From the NCBI RefSeq assembly GCF_004793545.1, contig NZ_SRYA01000006.1, forward strand, positions 62,001 through 126,000: DNA of 64,000 nt. Reading direction: 5' to 3'. The stretch comes from Petralouisia muris (GTDB lineage: Bacteria; Bacillota; Clostridia; Lachnospirales; Lachnospiraceae). The notes beneath the pieces were generated by a model. That model worked only from the letters and a program-made list of their open reading frames with translations. It did no database searches and had not been told where the DNA came from. A program made the translations under genes and the position numbers. Positions 1-9,373 of this stretch are shown in pieces (the stretch's first letter is position 1; each line of letters starts with the position of its first letter).

Positions 1-401
1 ATTGTTTAACTGAAATTTCCATGAATCCGGGAGACGACAAAAAGTACAGTATGATGTCTGGACAGGAATTAAAAGAGTTTATGGCGGAATTTGAAGAGGG
101 AAACCGCAGAATCGCTCTGGAGTTTTTGAACGGGGAAGAGAAGCTGTTTGACGACAATTATCAGGTGGGAGAAAAATGGAATCCCCAAAATCCGGGAATG
201 ATAGAGGATGTTATAAAGCTTTTGGGGATGACGGTCGTCAGTTTTATGGAGAAAAATGAAGAGCAGGAGCAGAAGCTTTCTGCCGCCAGGAAGAAAAACG
301 AGGAGTTGGAGCGCCAGATAACAGACTTAAGGCATAAGCTAAACCATCCCTTCCAGACAGTTGGAAACCGGATTAAGGATTCATGGAACAAGGAGCAATA
401 G
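1..401 (+). CDS. Sulfotransferase-like protein, C-terminal fragment (cut by window edge)
   Basis: The frame is open from base 3 and ends at TAG 399-401, so about 132 C-terminal residues are visible and the gene begins before the window. They match the C-terminal third of the two complete paralogues that follow: the EFMAEFEEGNRRIA segment, an acidic stretch, a charged coiled-coil and the shared ending KLNHPFQTVGNRIK. The coiled-coil is longer here than in the paralogues, with an extra Glu/Lys-rich turn. The ATG at 21 lies inside the conserved region and is not the real start. The P-loop and PAPS-binding parts lie upstream and cannot be checked, so the assignment rests on paralogy. It is probably co-transcribed with the next two genes (36-nt gap). 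Confidence 0.8.
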   Translation, partial: CLTEISMNPGDDKKYSMMSGQELKEFMAEFEEGNRRIALEFLNGEEKLFDDNYQVGEKWNPQNPGMIEDVIKLLGMTVVSFMEKNEEQEQKLSAARKKNEELERQITDLRHKLNHPFQTVGNRIKDSWNKEQ

Positions 402-437
402 AATAGAGACGGTCATGAAGGAAAGGAAGGTTTACAT

Positions 438-1571
438 ATGGTCAAAAACGGGAAAACGTTATATTTGCATATCGGAACGCCGAAAACGGCTACCACTGCG
501 ATTCAGTTTTTTTGCAGGGACAATCAGGAAACATTAAACAGCCATGGATATATTTATCCAATCTTTGAATGGAAATATCCCAATGTGCTTCGAACCAGAA
601 ATGCTCACTTTCTTGTGGGAGATACCTATCTCACTCAGCAAGAACGGAATCCGGAAGAAGAAGCGAAGATATTTCAAGAGGCGTTTCGGCAGATTTATGA
701 AGCGTTTGAACAGTATGACAATGTAATCCTTTCCGATGAGAGCATGTGGAACCATGGATTCCGGATTGGCGGTTGGGACAGGATTAAGGAAGAGCTGGAT
801 AAAAATATTTTTACAGTAAAGGTAATCGTATATCTCCGGCGCCAGGATGAATTTACCTATTCCTGGTGGAATCAGGTAGTAAAAGAGGGGATGAAAAAGA
901 CTTCTGTGATTACCTGGAAGGAAATGCTGGAAAAGCTTCCGGTGGTGCAGCTTGACTACTATGAAATCTTAGAGAAGATTGCCGCAGTTGTTGGGAAGGA
1001 AAATATTACCGTAAGGAGATTTGACAGGAATTCTTTTGTAGGACAGGCCATTCAGGCGGATTTTGCAGATGCAATTGGGCTGGATATCTCAGAGGGGTAT
1101 CAGATTGAATCAAAAGTGGAAAATGTGAGCCTGACGAAAAGCAGTAATGAGATTAAACGGCTTTTAAATTGTCTGCCGGGACTGGATAAGAAAACCAACG
1201 ATTTATTTCGGGAATATTTAAGTGAGATCTCCATGAATCCCAGGGACGACAGGCGATACAGCATGCTTTCTAGGCAGGAGCTGCGGGAGTTTATGGCGAA
1301 ATACGAGGAGGGAAACCGCAGAATTGCGGAGGAATATTTAAAGGGGGAAGATAAGTTATTTGATGACAGCTATCAGGTGGAAGAAACGTGGACATCAGGA
1401 AATCCGTTGATGGTTGAGGATACTGTGACCTTTTTTGGAATGCTTACGCTTTCTCTTTTAAAGAAAAATGAGGAACTGGAGCGTCAGATTTCTACCTTGA
1501 GGTATAAGCTGAACCATCCCTTCCAGACCGTGGGAAACCGGATTAAAAATTCACGGAAGAAGGTACAGTAA
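438..1571 (+). CDS. Sulfotransferase-like P-loop protein, paralogue 2
   Basis: This 377-residue protein has an N-terminal HIGTPKTATTAIQ motif (residues 11-23), which matches the 5'-phosphosulfate-binding P-loop of PAPS-dependent sulfotransferases. Around residues 130-146, YLRRQDEFTYSWWNQ resembles the 3'-phosphate-binding Arg/Ser segment of that fold. No signal peptide or membrane span is seen, so it should be cytosolic. The last ~45 residues form a coiled-coil ending in KLNHPFQTVGNRIK, shared by all three tandem copies. The ATG at 438 follows a GGAAGG ribosome site. The acceptor is unknown; a cell-surface glycan or lipid made by genes upstream of the window is possible but not shown. Fold confidence is good, substrate confidence none. 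Confidence 0.8.
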   Translation: MVKNGKTLYLHIGTPKTATTAIQFFCRDNQETLNSHGYIYPIFEWKYPNVLRTRNAHFLVGDTYLTQQERNPEEEAKIFQEAFRQIYEAFEQYDNVILSDESMWNHGFRIGGWDRIKEELDKNIFTVKVIVYLRRQDEFTYSWWNQVVKEGMKKTSVITWKEMLEKLPVVQLDYYEILEKIAAVVGKENITVRRFDRNSFVGQAIQADFADAIGLDISEGYQIESKVENVSLTKSSNEIKRLLNCLPGLDKKTNDLFREYLSEISMNPRDDRRYSMLSRQELREFMAKYEEGNRRIAEEYLKGEDKLFDDSYQVEETWTSGNPLMVEDTVTFFGMLTLSLLKKNEELERQISTLRYKLNHPFQTVGNRIKNSRKKVQ

Positions 1572-1609
1572 CGCAAAGACGGACATAAGGGAAAGGCGGG
1601 TGTTTGCAT

Positions 1610-2749
1610 ATGGACAAAAACAGGAAGACTTTGTATTTGCATATCGGTACGCCGAAAACGGCTACCACTGCTATCCAGCATTTTTGCAGGGACAACCGTG
1701 AGGAGTTTCATAAATATGGGTATGAATATCCGATGTTTGAATTTGAATACGCCAATGTGGGGACGTGGAGAAATGGGCATTTTCTGCTTGGAAATGTGAA
1801 CCAGGCACAGGGGAACAGGGATTTTGAGGCGGAGGAGAAGGTTTTTTTGGAAGCCTTTGAACAGATACAGGAAGAGTTTGAGACATATGACAACATCATT
1901 CTTTCTGATGAAGGCGTGTGGAATCATGGATTTAGGTTAGGGGGCATGTGCTGGAACAGGCTTCAGAGAGAATTGGAAAAAGATATGTTTACTGTGAAGG
2001 TAATCGTATATCTGCGCCGGCAGGATGAATTTGTATATTCCTGGTGGAACCAAATTGTAAAGACGGGCTTGCGGAAAACGTCTGTAATTACCTGGGAAGA
2101 AATGATAAGAAGGCTTCCGGTGGTGCAGCTTGATTATTATGGGATCCTGGAGAAAATTGCGGAGATTGTGGGAAAAGAAAATATCATCGTAAGAAGGTTT
2201 GACAGAAGCCGGTTTGCAGGACAAATGATTCAGGCGGATTTTTTGCAGGCAGTTGGGTTGGAGTTTTCTGAAGAGTACCAGATACAGGAAGAGATATCAA
2301 ATGTCAGCCTGACGAAAAACTGTAATGAGATTAAGCGGATTCTGAACAGCCTGCCCCAGTTAGACCAGAAAGGCAATGATTTTTTCCGGGCTCAGTTAAG
2401 GGAATTTTCTCGGCAATCCGCAGAGGACAAAAAATGCGGCATGATGTCCAGACAAGAATTGAAAGAATTTATGTCGAAATATGAAGAAGGAAACCGCAGG
2501 ATTGCAAGGGAATATCTGGGCGGAGAAGAATGGCTGTTTGAAGAAGATTATCAGGTGGAAGAAAAATGGAATCCAAGGAATCTGGATATGATTGAAGATA
2601 TTGTGAAGCTGTTTGGGACGTCCACCCTTTCTCTTATGAGGAGAAATGAAGAGCTGGAGTGTCAGATGTCAGACTTAAAGTACAAGTTAAACCATCCCTT
2701 TCAGACTGTTGGAAACAGGGTAAAAAACTCTATGGGGAGAGTGCAGTAA
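1610..2749 (+). CDS. Sulfotransferase-like P-loop protein, paralogue 3
   Basis: This 379-residue protein is a close paralogue of the gene before it. It has the same HIGTPKTATTAIQ P-loop near residue 10, YLRRQDEFVYSWWNQ in the middle, and a coiled-coil tail ending KLNHPFQTVGNRVK. I chose ATG 1610 because it aligns with the start of paralogue 2; a TTG two codons upstream is also in frame. The 38-nt gap to the previous stop and the similar spacer sequence between copies point to tandem gene duplication and one operon, which ends at the strong hairpin at 2784. Divergence is concentrated in the middle and in the acidic linker, so acceptor specificity may differ between copies. Confidence 0.8.
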   Translation: MDKNRKTLYLHIGTPKTATTAIQHFCRDNREEFHKYGYEYPMFEFEYANVGTWRNGHFLLGNVNQAQGNRDFEAEEKVFLEAFEQIQEEFETYDNIILSDEGVWNHGFRLGGMCWNRLQRELEKDMFTVKVIVYLRRQDEFVYSWWNQIVKTGLRKTSVITWEEMIRRLPVVQLDYYGILEKIAEIVGKENIIVRRFDRSRFAGQMIQADFLQAVGLEFSEEYQIQEEISNVSLTKNCNEIKRILNSLPQLDQKGNDFFRAQLREFSRQSAEDKKCGMMSRQELKEFMSKYEEGNRRIAREYLGGEEWLFEEDYQVEEKWNPRNLDMIEDIVKLFGTSTLSLMRRNEELECQMSDLKYKLNHPFQTVGNRVKNSMGRVQ

Positions 2750-2783
2750 GCTTTGAGGAGTCCAGTGGCGAATGATAGAAAAG

Positions 2784-2828
2784 AACCCTTGCAAACGGCA
2801 TTGATATGCTGTTTGCAAGGGTTTTACA
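2784..2828 (+). terminator. Intrinsic terminator of the sulfotransferase cluster
   Basis: An 18-bp stem (2784-2801 with 2806-2823, one G:U pair) closes a TGAT loop and is followed by a short T run. The left arm reads AACCCTTGCAAACGGCAT. It lies 34 nt after the stop of the third sulfotransferase-like gene. Confidence 0.9.
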
Positions 2829-3004
2829 GCGTTCATGGAGATAAGGCTTAAAGGGCAGGAATTTATTTTGTCAGGAAACATTGACTTTTCAATTTGAATA
2901 GGTTATGGTTATTTCGGTATTTTACACAGAGAAGAAAAGGACTGCCATGGGGATGTTTCCGGAAGTTTTTCTATAGAATAAGTTACATACAGGAGGAGCA
3001 AGAT

Positions 3005-3502
3005 ATGAATTTTGAAGAAAATAAAGCGGCGTCTGAGGCAGAGGGACGGGATTACGGACAGCTTGCAGAGGAAAATTTTTTGAAGGGATACAACTGTACC
3101 CAGGCAGTGGTTCTGGCGTTTTCTGATTTGCATGGCATGGAAGAAAAAACAGCGGCAAGGCTCAGTTCTTCTTTTGGCGGCGGAATGGGCAGGCTCCGGG
3201 AGGTCTGCGGAACTGTCAGCGGAATGTTTCTGGTGGCAGGAATGCTCTACGGCTATGAAGAGCCCGGGGACTATCAGGGCAAAAAAGAGCATTATGAAAG
3301 AATCCAGCAGCTGGCGAAAGCTTTTGAAGCAGAAAATGGTTCCATTGTCTGCCGGGAGCTTCTGGGACTGGAGCAGAAAAAAGACGCTCCTGTGCCGCAG
3401 CAGCGGACCAAAGAGTATTACAAAAAGAGGCCCTGCCCCAAATTAGTTCGGATGGCGGCAGAGATTATGGCAAAATATATTCAGGAACATCCTCCCAAAT
3501 GA
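3005..3502 (+). CDS. C_GCAxxG_C_C family protein (possible redox protein)
   Basis: This 165-residue soluble protein carries the family hallmark: a Cys in LKGYNCTQAV, then SSFGGGMGRLREVCGTVSGMFLV with the glycine-rich segment and second Cys, and two further Cys near the C-terminus (VCRELL and RPCPKLV). The family is usually annotated as putative redox-active or metal-binding; its biochemical role is not established. I chose ATG 3005 because an AGGAGG lies 8 nt upstream; the in-frame codons back to 2894 lack a ribosome site and family similarity. The gene stands alone between the upstream terminator and the groESL promoter. Confidence 0.85.
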   Translation: MNFEENKAASEAEGRDYGQLAEENFLKGYNCTQAVVLAFSDLHGMEEKTAARLSSSFGGGMGRLREVCGTVSGMFLVAGMLYGYEEPGDYQGKKEHYERIQQLAKAFEAENGSIVCRELLGLEQKKDAPVPQQRTKEYYKKRPCPKLVRMAAEIMAKYIQEHPPK

Positions 3503-3537
3503 AAATCTAAACTTTTTATAAAATATGAAAATGTATA

Positions 3538-3566
3538 TTGACAAAAAAAATGGGTAGTGCTAAATT
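3538..3566 (+). promoter_or_regulatory. Promoter of groESL
   Basis: A consensus -35 TTGACA (3538-3543) is followed after 17 bp by TAAATT (3561-3566) with an extended TG at 3558-3559. The predicted start site falls just before or within the CIRCE element, the usual arrangement for HrcA repression. Confidence 0.8.
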
Positions 3567-3580
3567 ATGTACATAAGCAA

Positions 3581-3607
3581 TTAGCACTCGATATAAATGA
3601 GTGCTAA
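3581..3607. promoter_or_regulatory. CIRCE operator (HrcA site)
   Basis: The sequence TTAGCACTC (3581-3589), 9 nt, GAGTGCTAA (3599-3607) is a perfect match to the CIRCE inverted repeat. In Firmicutes this is the operator of the heat-shock repressor HrcA and also shapes the 5' end of the groESL transcript. hrcA itself is not in the window. Confidence 0.97.
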
Positions 3608-3650
3608 TAACTAAAAAGATAAGCATAATGCAGAACAGATGGCTGAATAA

Positions 3651-3959
<309 letters not shown>

Positions 3960-3963
3960 TTGA

Positions 3964-5631
<1,668 letters not shown>

Positions 5632-5649
5632 TTCCCGAATACAATAAGA

Positions 5650-5692
5650 CAAAAAGGAACTGTGGAAGGCCAAAACTTCCTCAGTTCTTTTT
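5650..5692 (+). terminator. Intrinsic terminator after groEL
   Basis: An imperfect stem pairs AAGGAACTG with CAGTTCTTT and an inner GGAAG with CTTCC, around a CCAAAA loop, and runs into a T tract. It starts about 20 nt after the groEL stop. Confidence 0.85.
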
Positions 5693-5736
5693 GTGTTATG
5701 ACGGTGAAAATATCAGCATGGTATTAGATTTGTTTA

Positions 5737-5765
5737 TTGACAGTCCGGCAATTATACAATAGAAT
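5737..5765 (+). promoter_or_regulatory. Sigma-A-type promoter upstream of the 36-codon ORF and Hpt gene
   Basis: TTGACA (5737-5742), a 17-bp spacer and TAGAAT (5760-5765) give a near-consensus promoter after the groEL terminator. It would start a transcript about 30 nt before the small ORF at 5808. Confidence 0.6.
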
Positions 5766-5807
5766 TAATAAGTGGATTATGAAAAATAAGAGGAGAACGA
5801 AAAGGAA

Positions 5808-5918
5808 GTGAACAGTCAGCAAATCAGGAAATATGAAGCGATGGAGTTTGATAAGGGGCAGGTGGAAGCAATCCGTCAGGGGGTGGATAGCGGAGACAGG
5901 GATTTGTATGCAAGATAA
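5808..5918 (+). CDS. 36-residue small protein with a FDKGQVEAIRQG repeat unit
   Basis: A GTG-started frame of 37 codons encodes a small acidic protein with EFDKGQVEAIRQGVDSGD and ends LYAR. From memory, this resembles one unit of the Q-x-E-x-I-R-x-G-L repeat seen in multi-repeat hypothetical proteins of Firmicutes, which normally continue past this point. It could be a real micro-protein, since it has its own near-consensus promoter and an AGAGGAG about 12 nt upstream, or a remnant truncated after one repeat. GTG is the only start available after the in-frame stop at 5787. Codon use fits the neighbours. Function is unknown. Confidence 0.45.
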   Translation: MNSQQIRKYEAMEFDKGQVEAIRQGVDSGDRDLYAR

Positions 5919-5961
5919 AAGAAATAGAAACAATAGAGATAGAAGAAAGTGAGGAAACAGT

Positions 5962-6318
5962 ATGAATCAGGAGATAAAGGAAGCATTGGCTGCAGCAGGA
6001 GTGAATCTGGAGGAAGCGTTGAATCGTTTGATGAATAATGAAATGCTGTTCAAACGGCTTTTGTTAAAATTTAAGGACGATAAGAATTTTGCAGGATTAG
6101 AGCAGGCAGTGTCAGAACAAAGCTATGAAGATGCTTTCCACTGCGCCCATACCTTGAAAGGCGTAGCGGGAAATCTGGGATTGGAGAAGCTGATGAATGC
6201 AGACGTTGTTGTGGTGGAAAAGCTGCGCAGCGAGAATTATGAAGGGCTGGAAGCAGATCTGGCAAATTTACGGGAAGCTTATAACCAGGTGATGGATGTA
6301 ATTCAGAGAATTGAGTAA
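5962..6318 (+). CDS. Hpt (histidine phosphotransfer) domain protein
   Basis: This 118-residue stand-alone protein consists of one Hpt domain. The phosphorylated His is expected at residue 63 in CAHTLKGVAGNLGL, the signature helix of the family. Such proteins relay phosphate between a hybrid histidine kinase and a response regulator in the cytosol. No hybrid kinase or receiver partner is adjacent, so the phosphorelay cannot be identified here. ATG 5962 follows a GTGAGGAAAC ribosome site. The gene lies 43 nt after the small ORF and 68 nt before degV, so co-transcription is possible. Confidence 0.9.
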   Translation: MNQEIKEALAAAGVNLEEALNRLMNNEMLFKRLLLKFKDDKNFAGLEQAVSEQSYEDAFHCAHTLKGVAGNLGLEKLMNADVVVVEKLRSENYEGLEADLANLREAYNQVMDVIQRIE

Positions 6319-6386
6319 TTAAATTCCATGAGAGAAAATACAAAAAAAGAGACAGATTTTCATCATCATAAAGGAGGACGATTCAG

Positions 6387-7253
6387 GTGGGAAAAATTGC
6401 AGTTGTAACAGACAGTAACAGCGGTATTACCCAGAAACAGGCAATAGAATACGGAGTGAGCGTACTGCCCATGCCGTTTTTTATCAATGGGGAGACATAT
6501 TTTGAGGACATTGATTTAACCCAGGAGCAGTTTTATGAAAAGCTGGAAGGAAATGGGGAGATTTCCACTTCCATGCCGGCAGTGGGCTCTGTCACAGATT
6601 TATGGGATAAATTATTAGAAGAATATGATGAAATTGTGCATATACCCATGTCCAGCGGTCTGAGCAGCTCCTGTGAGACAGCGCTTATGCTGGCTCAGGA
6701 CTATGAAGGAAAGGTGCAGGTGGTAAACAACCAGCGTATTTCTGTCACTCAGAAACAGTCGGTAAGAGATGCGGTCACATTGGCTGAACAGGGAAAAAGC
6801 GCGGAAGAGATCAAGAATTATCTGGAAGAGACCAAGTATGATTCCAGTATTTATATTATGGTGGATACCCTGACTTATCTGAAAAAGGGCGGCAGAATTA
6901 CACCGGCGGCGGCAGCTCTTGGCACATTGTTGAAATTGAAGCCGGTGCTTCAGATTCAGGGGGAGAAGCTGGATGCTTTTGCCAAGGCAAGAACCGTAAA
7001 GCAGGCCAAAAATATTATGATAGAAGCCGTTAAAAATGACTTTGTGAAACGTTTTGGAGATGAAACAGGGAAGGACATGCATCTGTTTATTGCTTATACC
7101 AAGGATCAGGACACTGCAATGGAATTTAAAGGGCAGGTTCAGGGAGCTTTTCCCCAGGCTGAGGTGACATCAGTAGATCCCTTATCTCTCAGCGTGGCAT
7201 GCCATATCGGGCCGGGAGCCCTTGCTCTTGCCTGCGCTAAAAAACTTTCTTAA
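6387..7253 (+). CDS. DegV family fatty-acid-binding protein
   Basis: This 288-residue protein matches the DegV family, which binds a fatty acid; FakB members present it to the kinase FakA. Family features are VVTDSNSGI at the N-terminus, the TSMPAVG segment near residue 62, IPMSSGLSSSC, LKKGGRI around residue 166, and HIGPGALALAC near the C-terminus. A GTG start at 6387 is 8 nt after AAGGAGG. No fakA gene is adjacent. A long inverted repeat downstream probably ends transcription. Specific lipid preference cannot be inferred. Confidence 0.93.
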   Translation: MGKIAVVTDSNSGITQKQAIEYGVSVLPMPFFINGETYFEDIDLTQEQFYEKLEGNGEISTSMPAVGSVTDLWDKLLEEYDEIVHIPMSSGLSSSCETALMLAQDYEGKVQVVNNQRISVTQKQSVRDAVTLAEQGKSAEEIKNYLEETKYDSSIYIMVDTLTYLKKGGRITPAAAALGTLLKLKPVLQIQGEKLDAFAKARTVKQAKNIMIEAVKNDFVKRFGDETGKDMHLFIAYTKDQDTAMEFKGQVQGAFPQAEVTSVDPLSLSVACHIGPGALALACAKKLS

Positions 7254-7283
7254 TACCCGCAAATCAAATAATTTTAAGCGTAC

Positions 7284-7386
7284 AAAGGCTGTCGGAAAAG
7301 AACAGAATTTTCACAATATATATTGTAATTCTTTCGATGTCACAACCATATATTATGTATAAATTTCATTTCCCGACAGCCCTTTT
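7284..7386. repeat. Long inverted repeat, likely bidirectional terminator between convergent genes
   Basis: AAGGCTGTCGG (7285-7295) pairs with CCGACAGCC plus CTT (7373-7384, one bulged C), enclosing about 77 nt. A and T runs flank the arms. Inside lies the perfect 14-nt palindrome ACAATATATATTGT (7313-7326). It separates the convergent degV and 7392-8042 genes. The inner palindrome recurs almost unchanged in the hairpin at 61898. Confidence 0.65.
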
Positions 7387-7391
7387 CAGCT

Positions 7392-8042
7392 TTATTGGAT
7401 GCGGGGCAGGTTCCAGCGGTAATGGGCCGCCAGCATCCGGATTGCCACAACAGCCAGAGAACTAATCAGCATGGCGGCTGTGTCCGGAATGACCCGGCAC
7501 AGGAAAATATACAGGAACGCCCCAATCAAAGCTGCGCAGGCATAGACATGCTTGATGAAGACAAAGGGGGTGTTTCCGGACATAATGTCCCGCATCATGC
7601 CTCCGCCGATTCCGGTAACTACGCCTACAAAAACAAGAAGAAATAAATTGTTGATGTGGCTGCTTTCCAGGTAAAGGGCCGTGCGGATGCCCATGACCGT
7701 GAAGATGCCAAGGCCCACGGCGTCCAGGGTGCTCATCACCCGTTCGTAATGCTCCAGAAATGAGCTTTCCAGCAGCTCTTTTTTCAGGTAGAACAGGGCA
7801 AACAGCAGGCAGGAGGTTAGAATGGCTGTGCCCACGTATGCAAAATTCTGAAACATCTTGGGCGGATGAATGCCCAAAAGGAGATCCCGGATACAGCCGC
7901 CGCCCACAGCAGTGGTGATACCAAGGACATTGACCCCGAAAATGTCCATATTTTTCCGAATGCCCAGCATGGCTCCGGAGGAGGCAAAAGCGATGGTACC
8001 GATGATTTCCAGAGTAAAAATAAAAAGTTCCGTGTAAGTCAT
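7392..8042 (-). CDS. YicG/UPF0126 (TRIC-like) integral membrane protein
   Basis: This 216-residue protein is made of two repeats of about 90 residues, each with three hydrophobic helices and a glycine-rich signature: GTIAFASSGAMLGIRK followed by TAVGGGCIRDLLLG in the first half, and GLGIFTVMGIRTAL followed by TGIGGGMMRDIMSG in the second. This is the UPF0126 architecture, related to trimeric intracellular cation channels; some members are linked to glycine uptake. It should sit in the cell membrane. It is transcribed divergently from the LysR gene, 100 bp away, so LysR control is possible but not shown. Confidence 0.9.
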   Translation of the reverse strand: MTYTELFIFTLEIIGTIAFASSGAMLGIRKNMDIFGVNVLGITTAVGGGCIRDLLLGIHPPKMFQNFAYVGTAILTSCLLFALFYLKKELLESSFLEHYERVMSTLDAVGLGIFTVMGIRTALYLESSHINNLFLLVFVGVVTGIGGGMMRDIMSGNTPFVFIKHVYACAALIGAFLYIFLCRVIPDTAAMLISSLAVVAIRMLAAHYRWNLPRIQ

Positions 8043-8142
8043 AGTTCTGTGCTCCGTTTCTTATGAGTTTTCCCGCCTATTATACTGAATAAAATTGAAA
8101 AATACAATGCAAAAAATAAAATTTCCGGGAAAGGGGGATCTT

Positions 8143-9054
8143 ATGGCGGATATTAATCTGGAATATTATAAAATATTTTATTATGTGGGGAAATTAAAAA
8201 ATATCACGTTGGCTGCGGAGGAGCTGTCTGTTTCCCAGCCGGCGGTAAGCCAGGCTGTCCGGCATCTGGAGGAAGCCTTAGGAAGCGCCCTTTTTGTCCG
8301 GACATCGAAAGGGGTTCGCTTTACCCCGGAGGGCGAGATGCTGTATACTTTTGTGCAGCGGGGATATGGATATATCATGCAGGGGGAGCGGAAGGTCCGG
8401 GAAATGCTGGATTTAGAGGCTGGAGAGATCCGAATCGGCGCAAGCGACATGACCCTGCAGTTTTATTTGCTGGAACTTTTAGAGCAGTTTCATGAAAAAT
8501 ATCCGCAAATCCGTGTGTCTGTGACAAATGCTCCTACACCGGAGACATTAAAGCACCTGCAGGATGGAAAAATTGATTTTGGCGTGGTGAGTACGCCCAT
8601 TCACAGCCGCCGGGATTGGAATGTGACCAGGGTGCGCAAGATTCAGGATGTCTTTGTGGCTGGGAAGAAATTCCGGGATTTGAAGGGATGTGTTCTGAAA
8701 TACAGCCGGCTGGAAGACTTTCCGGTGCTGTGCCTGGAGAAAAATACTTCCACAAGGAATTACGTAGATGAATTTCTGGAAAAAAGCGGTGTGAAGCTTC
8801 GGCCGGAATTTGAGCTTGCCACCAGCAATATGCTGATACAGTTTGCCAGAAAAGGTCTTGGAATTGCCAGTGTGGTGGAAGATTTTGCAGAGGATTTCTT
8901 GAAAACCGGAGAGCTGTTCCAGCTGGAATTTGAAGAAAAAATTCCAGCCAGAGAATTCTGCGTGGTAACCGACGGACGAATACCGGTATCTGCGGCAGCG
9001 GGAAAGCTGCTGGATATGATTGGGATCTGTCCGGCTGGAAAACCTGCCCGTTAG
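8143..9054 (+). CDS. LysR-family transcriptional regulator
   Basis: This 303-residue regulator begins with a winged helix-turn-helix (residues ~1-60, LAAEELSVSQPAVSQAVRHLEEALGSALF) and continues with a two-lobed substrate-binding domain (EIRIGASDMTLQFYLLELLEQF onward). Length is typical. I chose ATG 8143 because AAAGGGGG sits 5 nt upstream; a longer frame from 8095 has no ribosome site and lies in the likely promoter. It is divergent from the UPF0126 membrane gene, the usual placement of a LysR target. The effector is unknown. Confidence 0.93.
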   Translation: MADINLEYYKIFYYVGKLKNITLAAEELSVSQPAVSQAVRHLEEALGSALFVRTSKGVRFTPEGEMLYTFVQRGYGYIMQGERKVREMLDLEAGEIRIGASDMTLQFYLLELLEQFHEKYPQIRVSVTNAPTPETLKHLQDGKIDFGVVSTPIHSRRDWNVTRVRKIQDVFVAGKKFRDLKGCVLKYSRLEDFPVLCLEKNTSTRNYVDEFLEKSGVKLRPEFELATSNMLIQFARKGLGIASVVEDFAEDFLKTGELFQLEFEEKIPAREFCVVTDGRIPVSAAAGKLLDMIGICPAGKPAR

Positions 9055-9178
9055 CACAGTGCTTGTTATTTTAATGTGTTCCGCATATCTCATATTCGGC
9101 AAAGAGCTCCGTGCGCTAACACAGTATTTTCCAGTATTTACATAAGAAATAGTTATATTCAATATAATTAACATTGAT

Positions 9179-9207
9179 TTTACTTATGTAGGGTTTTCCG
9201 CTATAAT
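9179..9207 (+). promoter_or_regulatory. Promoter of purA
   Basis: TTTACT (9179-9184), a 17-bp spacer and a perfect TATAAT (9202-9207) lie about 160 nt before purA, leaving a long structured leader. Confidence 0.6.
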
Positions 9208-9254
9208 GGGAAAGTAAAAGCACAGAATTATACTCAAGAGCATACTTATTTGCT

Positions 9255-9353
9255 AAATGATTTGCTTGTTTTCTTGAAATGGCGAAAATTTGTTGGCAAA
9301 TCATTTCGCTCACGGGTATACAAAAAGCAAAGCCTCCCTTCTGCCGGAAGGGA
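9255..9353 (+). other. Structured 5' leader of purA (two hairpins)
   Basis: The 319-bp gap before purA holds, downstream of the promoter, an 11-bp perfect inverted repeat AAATGATTTGC/GCAAATCATTT (9255-9265, 9296-9306) with a 30-nt loop. A 7-bp hairpin TCCCTTC/GAAGGGA (9335-9341, 9347-9353) ends 5 nt before the AAAGGAGGA ribosome site. Neither is followed by a T tract, so they are not terminators. The second is placed to affect translation start. No known riboswitch class was recognised. Confidence 0.45.
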
Positions 9354-9373
9354 ACATAAAGGAGGAACTTTAA

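Noticed and set aside
9055-9373. PurR box or guanine riboswitch before purA
   Set aside because: No PurBox pair and no three-way junction core were visible.
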